Positions 1 to 8,508 of a stretch of DNA of 63,482 nt are shown piece by piece; position 1 is the stretch's first letter, and the number at the start of each line of letters is the position of its first letter. The notes below the pieces were generated by a model, which saw only the letters and a list, made by a program, of their open reading frames with translations, made no database searches and was not told the DNA's origin. This DNA comes from JAAYUD01 sp041907665 (GTDB lineage: Bacteria; Bacteroidota; Bacteroidia; Bacteroidales; Bacteroidaceae), in contig JAYRGW010000018.1 in the NCBI GenBank assembly GCA_041907665.1, positions 1-63,482 of the forward strand. Direction: 5' to 3'. The translations under genes and the position numbers were made by a program.

Positions 1-2
1 TT

Positions 3-182
3 GAAACGATCAATGATCTTTTGAAGAATAGTGCACAAATTGTACATTCCAGACATCGTTCCATCAATAATTTCATCATGAATCTCATCTCCGCATTAGG
101 AGCATACTGCTTCTTTGAGAACAAACCAAAAGCGCTTATGGGATATACCTTTGAAAACACAAAACAACTTTCTTTATTCTAA
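3..182 (+). CDS. IS982-family transposase, C-terminal fragment (cut by window edge)
   Basis: Reading frame 3 is open from the window edge and encodes 59 residues before a TAA. The peptide contains ETINDLLKN, HSRHRSINNF and LGAYCFFENKP, which resembles the C-terminal end of IS982-family DDE transposases. The start and catalytic core lie outside the window. It is followed within 5 bp by a likely terminal inverted repeat, consistent with the right end of an insertion sequence. Family assignment is from memory of the C-terminal signature only. Confidence 0.75.
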   Translation, partial: ETINDLLKNSAQIVHSRHRSINNFIMNLISALGAYCFFENKPKALMGYTFENTKQLSLF

Positions 183-186
183 CTAC

Positions 187-203
187 TTATCCCGAACTGA
201 GGT
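187..203. mobile_element. Probable right terminal inverted repeat of the IS982-like element
   Basis: TTATCCCGAACTGAGGT lies 4 bp after the transposase stop, where an IS end is expected. The left end is outside the window, so the inverted partner and target duplication cannot be checked. Very similar 17-mers occur at 18322-18338 (14 of 17 identical) and, in reverse complement, at 18401-18417. Confidence 0.5.
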
Positions 204-631
204 ATCGTTGTATCCTTCTGCTGAAATGAGGTAAATACTTCAATTATTTACATGGAAATAAGGCAACATCTATACGGCTATTCATCGATTCTTTTTTTCT
301 GCAACGCAACTCTATTTCCAACCTTTGTCACGTCAGCATGACACCATTATGCACTATCACACAGCATATTAATGATGCACCATATACAACGCCAGCGAAA
401 AGAGGTCTCAAAATCGGACCAAGAGCATATTGTAGGAACGTTATTTCCGGTAGGGGTTTATTTAGACTCGATCTAAACGCATCTCTACAGATAGTCTGGA
501 GGCATATTTCACATAAGCGAATAAATTCTGCTCAATTCGACAAGCAGCTTATTTCCGATGGAAGTTATTTAACAAACAATACTTCCGTATTCCCTATATA
601 CCCCTGACTTTTACAGATAAACTGATATAAA
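204..631. other. Intergenic stretch with no convincing gene
   Basis: About 430 bp between the IS end and the regulator. The only open frame (338-607, plus) has no recognisable domain. A weak inverted repeat, GGAAGT at 560-565 and ACTTCC at 581-586, lies about 45 bp beyond the regulator's stop and could end its transcript. Confidence 0.4.
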
Positions 632-1510
632 TCAGTATTGCTTCTCTAGCCTATATGCCCGACCTCGATCGGTTTTGATATATAAATTGCTATTGGCTTC
701 AATAATAGGTTTGAGACGACGAACGAGAGTATAAAGTGTCTCATCGGCATTGTCTTTGCCGGGCCATAGAGATTGGCAAATTTCAGCCTTACACAAATAA
801 TGAGATGAAGATAAAAAGAACATCTCCATCAAACTATATTGCAGGGGAGTAAGCCGGATGCGATTATGCTGTTCATCGTAGAAACAACTATCGATGGTAG
901 AAAGTGACATATTGCCGACAGAAATGACACCCGCACTCATTTGTATTTTCCTCCGTCGGCGATACAATAGCAAAGGCATCAGCGAACCGATCAACAGAGA
1001 CAAACAAAAAACGATAATAGGTCCATCGGGATGCGAGAGCAAAAAGACTTTCCAAAACGGACAATGGGCATATCCCCTAAGAACCAATATCGGAGTGACA
1101 GCCGAAGCAGTTTGTACTGCAGGAGACATCCACAAGATCGTATCACTCATCAGGCAATCGCCCGATAACTCATCGGTAGAAGGACGTACATTTCGAGGAA
1201 GCAAACGGACCTGTATGCCTGAACTTGAGCGAAGCGGCGCAAAGGGCAACGCTGCAGCAAAAGTTTTATCGAAAGCACGAACAGAAACCGGATTCCCCAT
1301 CGCAGCTTGGATTTGAGTATAGGCTTTCAAAGTATCCGCAGTAAGCCACTTGGCAGCATGGCGCGACATTGTCTGTTGCAAAGCAACGTTAAGCGAAACT
1401 TTTATTTTAGAACGCGTTAACGAATAATTGTGGGCTCCCCAACCAAATGAGAAAGCCAGCATTATCATCACTGCTAGTAACAAAACATTCCGTTGTAACT
1501 GATATTTCAT
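632..1510 (-). CDS. Membrane-anchored winged-helix transcriptional regulator
   Basis: The likely 292-residue protein starts at MKYQLQRNVLL; the frame stays open upstream to 1675, but that extension looks non-native. Layout: short cytoplasmic N-terminus, first membrane segment (about residues 7-25), an extracytoplasmic region of roughly 140 residues, second membrane segment (PIIVFCLSLLIGSLMPLLLY), basic stop-transfer RRRRK, and a C-terminal winged helix of the OmpR/PhoB type (LTPLQYSLMEMFFLSSSHYLCKAEICQSLWP, then ETLYTLVRRLKPII). This is a CadC/ToxR-like one-component plan: sensing outside, DNA binding inside. It stands alone between the IS and metK, so its targets are unknown. The extracytoplasmic domain is unrecognised. 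Confidence 0.72.
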   Translation of the reverse strand: MKYQLQRNVLLLAVMIMLAFSFGWGAHNYSLTRSKIKVSLNVALQQTMSRHAAKWLTADTLKAYTQIQAAMGNPVSVRAFDKTFAAALPFAPLRSSSGIQVRLLPRNVRPSTDELSGDCLMSDTILWMSPAVQTASAVTPILVLRGYAHCPFWKVFLLSHPDGPIIVFCLSLLIGSLMPLLLYRRRRKIQMSAGVISVGNMSLSTIDSCFYDEQHNRIRLTPLQYSLMEMFFLSSSHYLCKAEICQSLWPGKDNADETLYTLVRRLKPIIEANSNLYIKTDRGRAYRLEKQY

Positions 1511-1698
1511 GAACAATATAATAACTAAATTATGGGCAGCAAAGCCCTGGAGGGATTGCTTACAGCCGATAAAATTACATATTTTTTCAATTATACAGAT
1601 CAATCGAACGAAATATTTCACGATTCTTTGCTCCGACAATACAATAGGGTATTCATACAAAACATGTTTTGCCAACGCAATGCCTGGAAAAAGAATAA

Positions 1699-1728
1699 AG
1701 CCGCAACAGAAACAAATCCATTGCGGCT
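1699..1728 (-). terminator. Rho-independent terminator of metK
   Basis: AGCCGCAA (1699-1706) pairs with TTGCGGCT (1721-1728), an 8-bp GC-rich stem. Read on the minus strand it is followed by a T-rich run (TTATTCTTTTT). It begins 22 bp beyond the metK stop. Confidence 0.75.
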
Positions 1729-1749
1729 ATCCTTTTTATAAATGAAAAA

Positions 1750-3042
1750 TTAAAGTCTGAAAGCAGCTTTAATCTTATCTACATAATCGAGTTTTTCCCA
1801 CGTAAACAATTCTACCGTAACAGTTTTGTCTTCGGCATAATTTGAAGTAAATGTTTTGGTCACAACTTGAGATTCACGTCCCATGTGTCCGTAAGAAGCT
1901 GTTTCCAAATATATCGGATTGCGCAGTTTAAGGCGTTCTTCGATAGCACGAGGACGAAGATCAAAGAGTTGACCAACCTTTTGAGCTATTTCGCCGTCAC
2001 TCATTTTGACATGTCCATGACCATAAGTATTGACATAAATATTGATGGGGTCTGCAACACCGATAGCATAAGACAACTGAATGAGTACTTCGTCGGCAAC
2101 ACCGGCAGCAACCAAATTTTTTGCAATATGACGAGCTGCATAAGCTGCACTACGGTCTACCTTGCTAGGATCTTTTCCCGAGAAGGCACCACCACCATGC
2201 GCACCCTTACCACCATAAGTATCTACAATAATCTTACGGCCTGTTAATCCGGTATCTCCATGAGGGCCACCAATAACAAACTTGCCTGTAGGATTAACGA
2301 AATATTTGATATTGCCATCAAAAAGTTTACGAACTTTCTCAAGCGAGATAGATTCCAATACCCGAGGCATCAATATTTCGATGACGTCTTTACGGATTTT
2401 CGCCAACATTTCTTCATCAGCTTTAAGCTGAGCCTCACGAGAAGCATCTTTCGGCTGAATAAATTCATCGTGCTGAGTCGAAACGACGATCGTATCGATA
2501 CGAACTGGTTTGTCATTGTCATCATATTCAATTGTCACTTGGCTCTTTGCATCAGGACGTAAATAAGTCATTTGCTTACCTTCGCGACGTATCTCGGCGA
2601 GCACATACAATATGCGGTGAGCCAAGTCGAGCGAAAGTGGCATGTAGTTTTCGGTTTCGTTTGTGGCATAACCAAACATCATACCTTGGTCGCCTGCCCC
2701 TTGATTCATAGGGTCTTCACGTTCAACGCCACGATTAATATCGGGACTTTGTTCATGAATAGCAGAAAGGATACCACACGAATTACTTTCGAACATGTAT
2801 TCGCCCTTCGTATAACCAATTTTTTGAATAACTTCGCGTGCTACTCTTTGCAAGTCGATATACGCATTAGTCTTCACTTCTCCCGCAATAACTACCTGTC
2901 CGGTGGTTACCAATGTTTCGCAAGCTACTTTAGAATTCGGGTCATAGACCAGTAGTTTATCAAGTATAGCGTCCGATATTTGATCGGCCACTTTGTCGGG
3001 GTGTCCTTCAGACACCGATTCGGATGTGAATAAATATCCCAT
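1750..3042 (-). CDS. metK: S-adenosylmethionine synthetase
   Basis: Makes S-adenosylmethionine from methionine and ATP in the cytoplasm. The 430-residue protein has the family signatures: FTSESVSEGHPDK at the N-terminus (GHPDK 13-17), GAGDQGMMFGYATNE near residue 115, and the glycine-rich GGAHGGGAFSGKDPSKVDRSAAY. It is about 45 residues longer than the E. coli enzyme because of an extra segment in the middle, which I recall as usual for Bacteroidetes MetK. It has its own promoter-like box (3193-3200) and a leader of about 145 nt holding a probable SAM-II-class riboswitch, so product feedback is likely. A terminator follows the gene. Confidence 0.97.
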   Translation of the reverse strand: MGYLFTSESVSEGHPDKVADQISDAILDKLLVYDPNSKVACETLVTTGQVVIAGEVKTNAYIDLQRVAREVIQKIGYTKGEYMFESNSCGILSAIHEQSPDINRGVEREDPMNQGAGDQGMMFGYATNETENYMPLSLDLAHRILYVLAEIRREGKQMTYLRPDAKSQVTIEYDDNDKPVRIDTIVVSTQHDEFIQPKDASREAQLKADEEMLAKIRKDVIEILMPRVLESISLEKVRKLFDGNIKYFVNPTGKFVIGGPHGDTGLTGRKIIVDTYGGKGAHGGGAFSGKDPSKVDRSAAYAARHIAKNLVAAGVADEVLIQLSYAIGVADPINIYVNTYGHGHVKMSDGEIAQKVGQLFDLRPRAIEERLKLRNPIYLETASYGHMGRESQVVTKTFTSNYAEDKTVTVELFTWEKLDYVDKIKAAFRL

Positions 3043-3103
3043 TGTAAATTGGAATTAAAAAAATTAATGTATAAAATAGGATGTAGTGCAGAGAGTGAAA
3101 AGC

Positions 3104-3117
3104 TGTGCGAACGCACA
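3104..3117 (-). promoter_or_regulatory. GC-rich hairpin in the metK leader
   Basis: TGTGCGAACGCACA is a perfect short palindrome (TGTGC/GCACA around GAAC). It sits between the riboswitch candidate and the metK start, followed on the minus strand by AGCTTTTC. It could belong to the expression platform or be a stability hairpin; no clear U-tract makes it a terminator. Confidence 0.4.
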
Positions 3118-3124
3118 AAAAGAA

Positions 3125-3180
3125 GATTATATTTTAGCATTTTTTCTTGTGGTTGCAAGCGATTCAAATCTTTCCACTAA
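3125..3180 (-). promoter_or_regulatory. Probable SAM-II-class riboswitch upstream of metK
   Basis: On the minus strand the leader contains, in order, GTGG, GATTTG, CGCTTGCAACCAC and GCTAAAA. These match, as I remember them, the conserved blocks of the SAM-II (metA-motif) aptamer: a GUGG/CCAC stem P1, the GAUUUG loop segment, GCUUGCA before the 3' arm of P1, and a downstream GCUAAA taking part in the pseudoknot. It starts a few bases after the predicted transcription start and lies before a SAM synthetase gene, the expected context. Three extra A residues follow the 5' arm of P1, and I could not prove the full pseudoknot by eye. Confidence 0.6.
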
Positions 3181-3192
3181 CATTTTCGGATG

Positions 3193-3200
3193 CAAAGGTA
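3193..3200 (-). promoter_or_regulatory. metK promoter, -7 element
   Basis: Minus-strand TACCTTTG fits the Bacteroidetes -7 consensus TAnnTTTG. It lies in the gap between folK and metK, so transcription would begin near 3186, just ahead of the riboswitch candidate. No clear TTTG -33 box is visible at the right distance. Confidence 0.55.
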
Positions 3201-3224
3201 GATATAATTTCGATACCTATACTA

Positions 3225-3689
3225 CTACTGCATGGAAATTAACAATTCTTTAATGCTTTTTCGTAAGACAGGATGTATGAATTCGGGAGCAATCTCGCAT
3301 AGAGGCTCCATCACAAAAAGACGCTGTGACATTAAAGGATGAGGAATCATCAAATCAGCCTCTTCAATAATCCAATTATCGTAAAGTAGTATATCAATAT
3401 CAATAATGCGGTCTTCATAACGACCTTCAGACGACTTACGAGTTCTACCCATCTGCCGTTCTATCTCCTTTGTGGCATCCAACACATTGCGGGGCGAAAG
3501 TACCGTTTCAACTCCGACAACCGCATTGATGAAACTATTTTCCGAAGAGAATCCCCACGGCTCGGTAACATAAAGAGCTGATCGGGAAACAATTTTCCCA
3601 ATCAGCTCTTCAATATGACTGACAGCCGCTTCGAGATGCTGCTCTTTATCGCCAAGATTGCTACCAATGCCGAGATAAAGCACAGCCAT
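3225..3689 (-). CDS. folK: 2-amino-4-hydroxy-6-hydroxymethyldihydropteridine pyrophosphokinase
   Basis: HPPK of folate synthesis: transfers pyrophosphate from ATP to 6-hydroxymethyl-7,8-dihydropterin. The 154-residue protein shows the N-terminal YLGIGSNLGDK (GIGSNLGDK 7-15), the ATP-loop region RTRKSSEGRYEDRIIDIDILLYD with the metal-binding D-x-D, and IPHPLMSQRLFVMEPL near the end. Length is normal for a single-domain HPPK. It is the last gene of a minus-strand operon, 5 bp after queA. Confidence 0.95.
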   Translation of the reverse strand: MAVLYLGIGSNLGDKEQHLEAAVSHIEELIGKIVSRSALYVTEPWGFSSENSFINAVVGVETVLSPRNVLDATKEIERQMGRTRKSSEGRYEDRIIDIDILLYDNWIIEEADLMIPHPLMSQRLFVMEPLCEIAPEFIHPVLRKSIKELLISMQ

Positions 3690-3694
3690 CTTGT

Positions 3695-4750
3695 TTAATC
3701 TATTATAAGCATGGCATCACCATACGTTCCGAAGCGATAATTTTCTTTCAATGCAACATCATAAGCATGCATTACTTCATCATATCCACCAAAGGCAGCC
3801 TGAAGCATCAACAATGTAGACAACGGCATGTGAAAATTCGAGATCATGCTATTAGCAACCGTAAAGTTATAAGGTGGGAAAATAAATTTATTTGTCCATC
3901 CGTCAAAAGGTTTGATCCGTCCATAGGTATTGACAGTACTTTCGACTGCTCGCATTACAGTAGTACCAACGGCACAAACATTGCGGCCGAGATCTTTCGC
4001 CTTATTAACCACAGAAACAGCTTCTTCGCCAACAAACATCTGCTCCGAATCGGTTTTATGTTTGGTCAAGTCTTCTACATCAATCTCGCGGAAATTGCCC
4101 AAACCGGCATGAAGCGTTACAAAAGCGAAGTTGATTCCTTTTATTTCGAGACGTTTCATCAATTCGCGACTAAAATGCAACCCCGCAGTAGGAGCCGTCA
4201 CAGCACCTTCATTTTTAGCAAAAATACATTGGAAATCTTCTGCATCTTCGGGTTGAAGTTCGCGTTTGATAATGCTGTGTGGCAATGGAGTTTCGCCAAG
4301 AGCATACAATGCATTTTTAAATTCCTCGTGTGGTCCATCGTAAAGGAAACGAAGCGTACGTCCCCGAGAAGTAGTATTATCTATTACTTCGGCAACCATC
4401 GAATCATCTTCGCCAAAATAGAGTTTATTGCCAATACGTATCTTGCGTGCAGGATCTACGAGAACATCCCACAAACGCAATTTTTCGTTCAGTTCGCGCA
4501 ACAAAAACACTTCAATGCGCGCACCGGTCTTTTCCTTATTGCCATATAGACGAGCAGGAAAAACTTTAGTATCATTAAAGATAAAGCAATCTTTATCATC
4601 GAAATAGTCAATAACATCTTTAAATATTCTATGTTCAATCTCACCTGTCTTCCGATGAAGTACCATCAGTCTTGCTTCATCCCGGAAATGAGCCGGGTGT
4701 TGAGCTATTTTTTCTTCCGGTAATTTAAATTTGAATTGCGACAGCTTCAT
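3695..4750 (-). CDS. queA: tRNA preQ1(34) S-adenosylmethionine ribosyltransferase-isomerase
   Basis: QueA transfers and isomerises the ribosyl part of SAM onto preQ1 in tRNA, giving epoxyqueuosine. The 351-residue protein begins MKLSQFKFKLPEEKIAQHPAHFRDEARLMVLHR and contains FNDTKVFPARLYG, EGAVTAPTAGLHFS, FVTLHAGLGNF, AVGTTVMRAVES and MISNFHMPLSTLLML, all characteristic of the family. It is in line with truB and folK in the same operon, grouping two tRNA-modification genes. The SAM it uses comes from the neighbouring MetK. Confidence 0.96.
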   Translation of the reverse strand: MKLSQFKFKLPEEKIAQHPAHFRDEARLMVLHRKTGEIEHRIFKDVIDYFDDKDCFIFNDTKVFPARLYGNKEKTGARIEVFLLRELNEKLRLWDVLVDPARKIRIGNKLYFGEDDSMVAEVIDNTTSRGRTLRFLYDGPHEEFKNALYALGETPLPHSIIKRELQPEDAEDFQCIFAKNEGAVTAPTAGLHFSRELMKRLEIKGINFAFVTLHAGLGNFREIDVEDLTKHKTDSEQMFVGEEAVSVVNKAKDLGRNVCAVGTTVMRAVESTVNTYGRIKPFDGWTNKFIFPPYNFTVANSMISNFHMPLSTLLMLQAAFGGYDEVMHAYDVALKENYRFGTYGDAMLIID

Positions 4751-4783
4751 AATTGTTTTTATTTTTGTTGTTTATAGTTTCAT

Positions 4784-5503
4784 CTAATTATTTATTTCAT
4801 CCTCTTCTTCTATCTCTTGGCGGTCAAGCCATTCGCCAAACAGAAGCGGGTCGAGACATTTGTCTACAGTAATATCACCAACCCTAGTACGCCTTAACGA
4901 AGTAAGGTATGCTCCACTGTGCAGTGCTTCGCCAATATCACGGGCCAACGCTCTAATGTATGTACCTTTACTACAGACGACTCGTATTTTAATATCTGGC
5001 ATATTGCACTCTAACAGTTCTATTTCATCAATAACCAATGTCTTTGGCTTGAGTTTTACTTCTTTGCCCTTGCGAGCCTTCAAATAAGCAGGTTGTCCAT
5101 CTATCTTACAAGCCGAAAAAGAAGGAGGTATCTGCTGAATTTCACCAATAAACGTAGCCAACGTCTGTTCTATAAGTTCCTTGGTGATGTGTTCTGTTGG
5201 ATAAGTAGCATCTATCTCATGTTCCATATCAAACGAAACAGTAGTAGCTCCCAGCCGAAGTCCGGCAACATATTCTTTTGTATGACTTTGCAGCTCTTCA
5301 ATTCTTTTAGTAGCTCTCCCTGTGCATACCACCAATACGCCTGTAGCAAGCGGATCGAGTGTTCCTGCATGTCCTACTTTCAATTCCTTTTTCTTCAAAC
5401 CGAGCCTTGCACAAAGTTGGAACCGTATCATTGATACCACTTTGAAGGAAGTCATACGGTATGGTTTATCAAAACAAAGAACTTCTCCTTTTCTAAATTT
5501 CAT
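4784..5503 (-). CDS. truB: tRNA pseudouridine(55) synthase
   Basis: Forms pseudouridine-55 in the T-loop of tRNAs. The 239-residue protein has DKPYRMTSFKVV, the catalytic motif GHAGTLDPLATGVLVV (nucleophile Asp50), and CSKGTYIRALARDIGEAL. It lacks a C-terminal PUA domain, so it is of the short type. Its ATG overlaps the end of uppP by 4 bp, implying translational coupling. Confidence 0.95.
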   Translation of the reverse strand: MKFRKGEVLCFDKPYRMTSFKVVSMIRFQLCARLGLKKKELKVGHAGTLDPLATGVLVVCTGRATKRIEELQSHTKEYVAGLRLGATTVSFDMEHEIDATYPTEHITKELIEQTLATFIGEIQQIPPSFSACKIDGQPAYLKARKGKEVKLKPKTLVIDEIELLECNMPDIKIRVVCSKGTYIRALARDIGEALHSGAYLTSLRRTRVGDITVDKCLDPLLFGEWLDRQEIEEEDEINN

Positions 5504-6360
5504 CCGACAATATTCATAGGGTGACCACTCAACAACCAGATCAGAATAAACGCACCCACAATGATACGATAAACACCGAAAGCCTTGAACCCATATTTAG
5601 TCAGAAAATCTATAAAGCCCTTTATTGCTACCATAGCAACAAAAAAAGCGATCACACTTCCCAATAGCAGAATAAAGATATTGTTAGATGTAATGGCACT
5701 TGCATCGCCAGATCTATATAGTTTAAAGATATCTAGCACCGTAGCGGCAAACATTGTAGGCACAGCCAGAAAGAAAGAAAATTCGGCTGCGTCTTTGCGA
5801 GTGAATTTCTGAGACATACCACCCACGATAGTGGCCATCGAACGAGATATCCCCGGTATCATAGCAATACATTGAAAAAGGCCTATGTTAAATGCTTTCT
5901 TTTCGGTCATCACCGTCCGTTCATTACCTTTATTGAATATACGATCGCAGAAGAGCATAAAGATTCCCCCGACAACCAACATCGACGCCACTACAGTGAC
6001 ACTACCCAAAAGTTCGTCCACTATCTTATTTCCCAATCCACCAATAACGATGGCAGGAATAAAAGCAACGAACAATTTCCAATAGAAGTCCCATTTATGC
6101 AAGAATTTCTGCACAGAAGAAGCCTCTTGTGGAGCAGGTGTATGATTAAGACGAAAAAAGCGTTTATAGTAAAGTACAATAACCGATAAAATAGCTCCAA
6201 ACTGAATAATCACGGTAAAAGCCTTGACAAAGGGAGTACTTTCTATTCCCATCAAGTTCTGAGCAATAATCATGTGTCCTGTCGACGAAACCGGCAAAAA
6301 TTCGGTCAGACCTTCAACAATGGCCAGAATAATTGTTTGAATAATTGTCAATCCACCCAT
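5500..6360 (-). CDS. uppP: Undecaprenyl-diphosphatase (BacA/UppP)
   Basis: Integral membrane phosphatase that recycles the undecaprenyl carrier used for peptidoglycan and surface glycans. The 286-residue protein carries both family motifs: EGLTEFLPVSSTGH (16-29) and PGISRS (169-174), within a highly hydrophobic multi-pass sequence. It lies between the DUF3098 gene (1-bp overlap) and truB (4-bp overlap). The lipid carrier it regenerates is presumably also used by the glycan locus at 42156-50129. Confidence 0.95.
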   Translation of the reverse strand: MGGLTIIQTIILAIVEGLTEFLPVSSTGHMIIAQNLMGIESTPFVKAFTVIIQFGAILSVIVLYYKRFFRLNHTPAPQEASSVQKFLHKWDFYWKLFVAFIPAIVIGGLGNKIVDELLGSVTVVASMLVVGGIFMLFCDRIFNKGNERTVMTEKKAFNIGLFQCIAMIPGISRSMATIVGGMSQKFTRKDAAEFSFFLAVPTMFAATVLDIFKLYRSGDASAITSNNIFILLLGSVIAFFVAMVAIKGFIDFLTKYGFKAFGVYRIIVGAFILIWLLSGHPMNIVG

Positions 6361-6626
6361 TATTTATCATCTTTTGGTTTACGCAATATAGCAAAGATGA
6401 TAGAGAGGTAGCCCAATAGGCAGACAACCGGAGCAACTTTTATACGACGAAAACTGAATATATCAGGTTCGTAATGTGTTTCGCTCGAGTTGGGGCCCAC
6501 CATCAGCAAAAAGCCGATAATGATAACTGCTACACCGATAGCCAACATGATATAATTGGTTTTGTCAAAAGCAAATTTCCTTTTGTCTTCTACGCTGTTG
6601 TTTGTATTTGTCTGTTTCATAAACAT
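6360..6626 (-). CDS. DUF3098-family small membrane protein
   Basis: An 88-residue protein with two predicted membrane segments (YIMLAIGVAVIIIGFLLMV and VAPVVCLLGYLSIIFAIL) separated by a short loop containing YEPDIFSFRRIKVAP. This matches the Bacteroidetes-specific DUF3098 family regularly found between ftsX and uppP. No function is known. Placement next to ftsX suggests an envelope or division-related role, which is inference from context. Confidence 0.8.
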   Translation of the reverse strand: MFMKQTNTNNSVEDKRKFAFDKTNYIMLAIGVAVIIIGFLLMVGPNSSETHYEPDIFSFRRIKVAPVVCLLGYLSIIFAILRKPKDDK

Positions 6627-6632
6627 TGAGTT

Positions 6633-7517
6633 TTAAACATAATATAAAGTACTAGCTTTCATTCGTAAATACTTATTGATAGACAGGTAAGCGCATAATA
6701 AAGTAATCAGTATTCCGAAAACTAAAACGCTAAGCGTCACCACAGCCATCACATTCCAAGTAAGTATATCGCCAAGTGTAGGTTCCAAATCGACTAACCA
6801 ATACACCCCTACCCACAAAATTATATTGGCAAAGATTCCGGCGACAAGTCCTCCTCGAGCGCTCCGCAATAAGAAAGGTTTGCGGATGAACCCCCAACTG
6901 GCACCCACCAGTTTCATTGTATGTATCAAAAAACGTTTGGAATGAATACTCTGCCTTATCGTATTATTAATGAGAGCAAAAGATATAAGTGTGAGCAAGA
7001 ATGCCAGTCCCAATAATACAGCGCTAATATTGCGAATATTACTATTCACAGCATCCAATAAACCCTGTTGATAGAGTACATCTTTCACATTGCTATTGTG
7101 CCTTATGGCATTCGATATTTTGGTGATACTATCTGTATTGGCATAAGCTGAATGAAGCTTCACTTCAATTGAAGCTGTAAATGGATTGTAGCCTAAAAAG
7201 TCGGATGGATTAGTACCCATTGCTGCCGTTTGTTCTTTCAACGCTTGATCTTTCGATATATATTGCAGGTTCTTCACATAGGGTTGTTTACGCAACTGGT
7301 GCATCAACTGCATAGCTTGTTGCGGTGATGTTCCATCACTCAATAAGAAAGAAAAATTAATATTTTCTCGTACATAAACCGAAAGGTTATTGGCCGTTAG
7401 TGAAAAAGCCACTACCAAACCCAACAAGATCAACACCATCGTAGTACTAATACTGGATGTAACAAATTGCATGTCGGAATGAGACGATTTGTTTTTTATT
7501 TTCTTTTGCTTCACCAT
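6633..7517 (-). CDS. ftsX: Cell division protein FtsX (permease-like)
   Basis: Membrane partner of the FtsE ATPase, which controls cell-wall hydrolases at the septum. The 294-residue protein shows the FtsX plan: cytoplasmic N-terminus, first membrane segment (SSISTTMVLILLGLVVAFSLT), periplasmic domain of about 100 residues (VRENINFSFLL ... NVKDVLYQ), then three membrane segments with the FtsX-type RLIHTMKLVGAS-like loop (KRFLIHTMKLVGASWGFIRKPFL). FtsE is not encoded nearby. First member of the tight ftsX-DUF3098-uppP-truB-queA-folK run. Confidence 0.93.
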   Translation of the reverse strand: MVKQKKIKNKSSHSDMQFVTSSISTTMVLILLGLVVAFSLTANNLSVYVRENINFSFLLSDGTSPQQAMQLMHQLRKQPYVKNLQYISKDQALKEQTAAMGTNPSDFLGYNPFTASIEVKLHSAYANTDSITKISNAIRHNSNVKDVLYQQGLLDAVNSNIRNISAVLLGLAFLLTLISFALINNTIRQSIHSKRFLIHTMKLVGASWGFIRKPFLLRSARGGLVAGIFANIILWVGVYWLVDLEPTLGDILTWNVMAVVTLSVLVFGILITLLCAYLSINKYLRMKASTLYYV

Positions 7518-7521
7518 CGTT

Positions 7522-8415
7522 TTACTTTCTGAATATATAGATTATAGAACTGCTCAATTCCTTGTGTCCAAAGGCGTGGAGATAAGCACAAAATCCATTC
7601 CACAATCCCCTGATAAAAGGACACGAATGTTTCAAATTTTTCTCGCTCAACATAGACACATAGAATGCATCGAAAGGCATCGGATAGTATGTTGCCAATT
7701 TAAATCCATGACGTTCGCCTTCGGCCTTCATGGTCTCGAGAGTGAAATGCCACAAATGACGAGGCACATCGTAAGGAGCCCACTCCTTACCATATATCCG
7801 AGCATCGCAAGAAGCACAGTTGGGTACTGCAATAACCAATATTCCATCTTTCTTCAGCAACCGATCAAACACACTCCATACTTCGTCCAACTTTTCCAGA
7901 TGTTCCATCACATGCCACAAAGTTATGGCATCGAAAGACTCAGCCGCAAAAATTCCGAGCGCATCGTCTTCTTTCACCTGCAAAGAAAAGTGTTTCAAGG
8001 CGAAATCACGAGCAGCGGCATTCTTTTCTACAGCCTCAACCTGCCATCCTCTACGTTGCATAGCATGAGGGAAATAACCCGTTCCGGTACCTATATCAAG
8101 CAGACGTCCTGTCTTACAATGAAGTTCTTTTTCAATAAGGCGAGACTTGCGCCGTAGCATCATGCATCGTACCCAATGATAAATAGTATTCATTGCACCT
8201 TTACGCGTATCAGAATGAGATATATAGTCGGGAGACTCATAATATCGTCCGATCTCCGCTTCCACAGGTACTCCCTGAGTGAAAGTAAAGCCACAATCGT
8301 CACAATGATAAACTTCAAATGTTTCTCTTGTAGCATAATAGTCTGTGCATTCCATCACAGAATGGATGCGACTTCCCTTGCATAGCGGACAAGATGTATG
8401 ATTTAGCTTATTCAT
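7522..8415 (-). CDS. Class I SAM-dependent methyltransferase with N-terminal zinc ribbon
   Basis: Starting at MNKLNHTSCPLCKG gives 297 residues. This start is preferred over one 42 bp upstream because a -7-like box (TTACTTTG, minus 8455-8462) would start transcription near 8448, inside the longer frame. The N-terminus has a zinc ribbon (CPLC ... CDDC); the methyltransferase fold follows with SAM motif I (LLDIGTGTGYFPHAM), VEAVEKN and FDAITLWHVMEHL. The type resembles C-methyl- and ubiquinone-like methyltransferases; the substrate is not evident. It lies 4 bp upstream of ftsX and probably heads the operon. Confidence 0.85.
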   Translation of the reverse strand: MNKLNHTSCPLCKGSRIHSVMECTDYYATRETFEVYHCDDCGFTFTQGVPVEAEIGRYYESPDYISHSDTRKGAMNTIYHWVRCMMLRRKSRLIEKELHCKTGRLLDIGTGTGYFPHAMQRRGWQVEAVEKNAAARDFALKHFSLQVKEDDALGIFAAESFDAITLWHVMEHLEKLDEVWSVFDRLLKKDGILVIAVPNCASCDARIYGKEWAPYDVPRHLWHFTLETMKAEGERHGFKLATYYPMPFDAFYVSMLSEKNLKHSCPFIRGLWNGFCAYLHAFGHKELSSSIIYIFRK

Positions 8416-8508
8416 TATCTGATACGTATTACGACATTCTTCCCAAATTTGGTGCAAAGTAACAAATAAATAGTGATGTAAGATATATTCTTTAAGGAGA
8501 TTTAATAC

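Noticed and set aside
338..607. 89-codon plus-strand open frame after the IS end
   Set aside because: No start context, no domain, no operon partner; too weak to call a gene.
3767..4549. 260-codon plus-strand open frame inside queA
   Set aside because: Fully antisense to conserved QueA sequence and without domain features.
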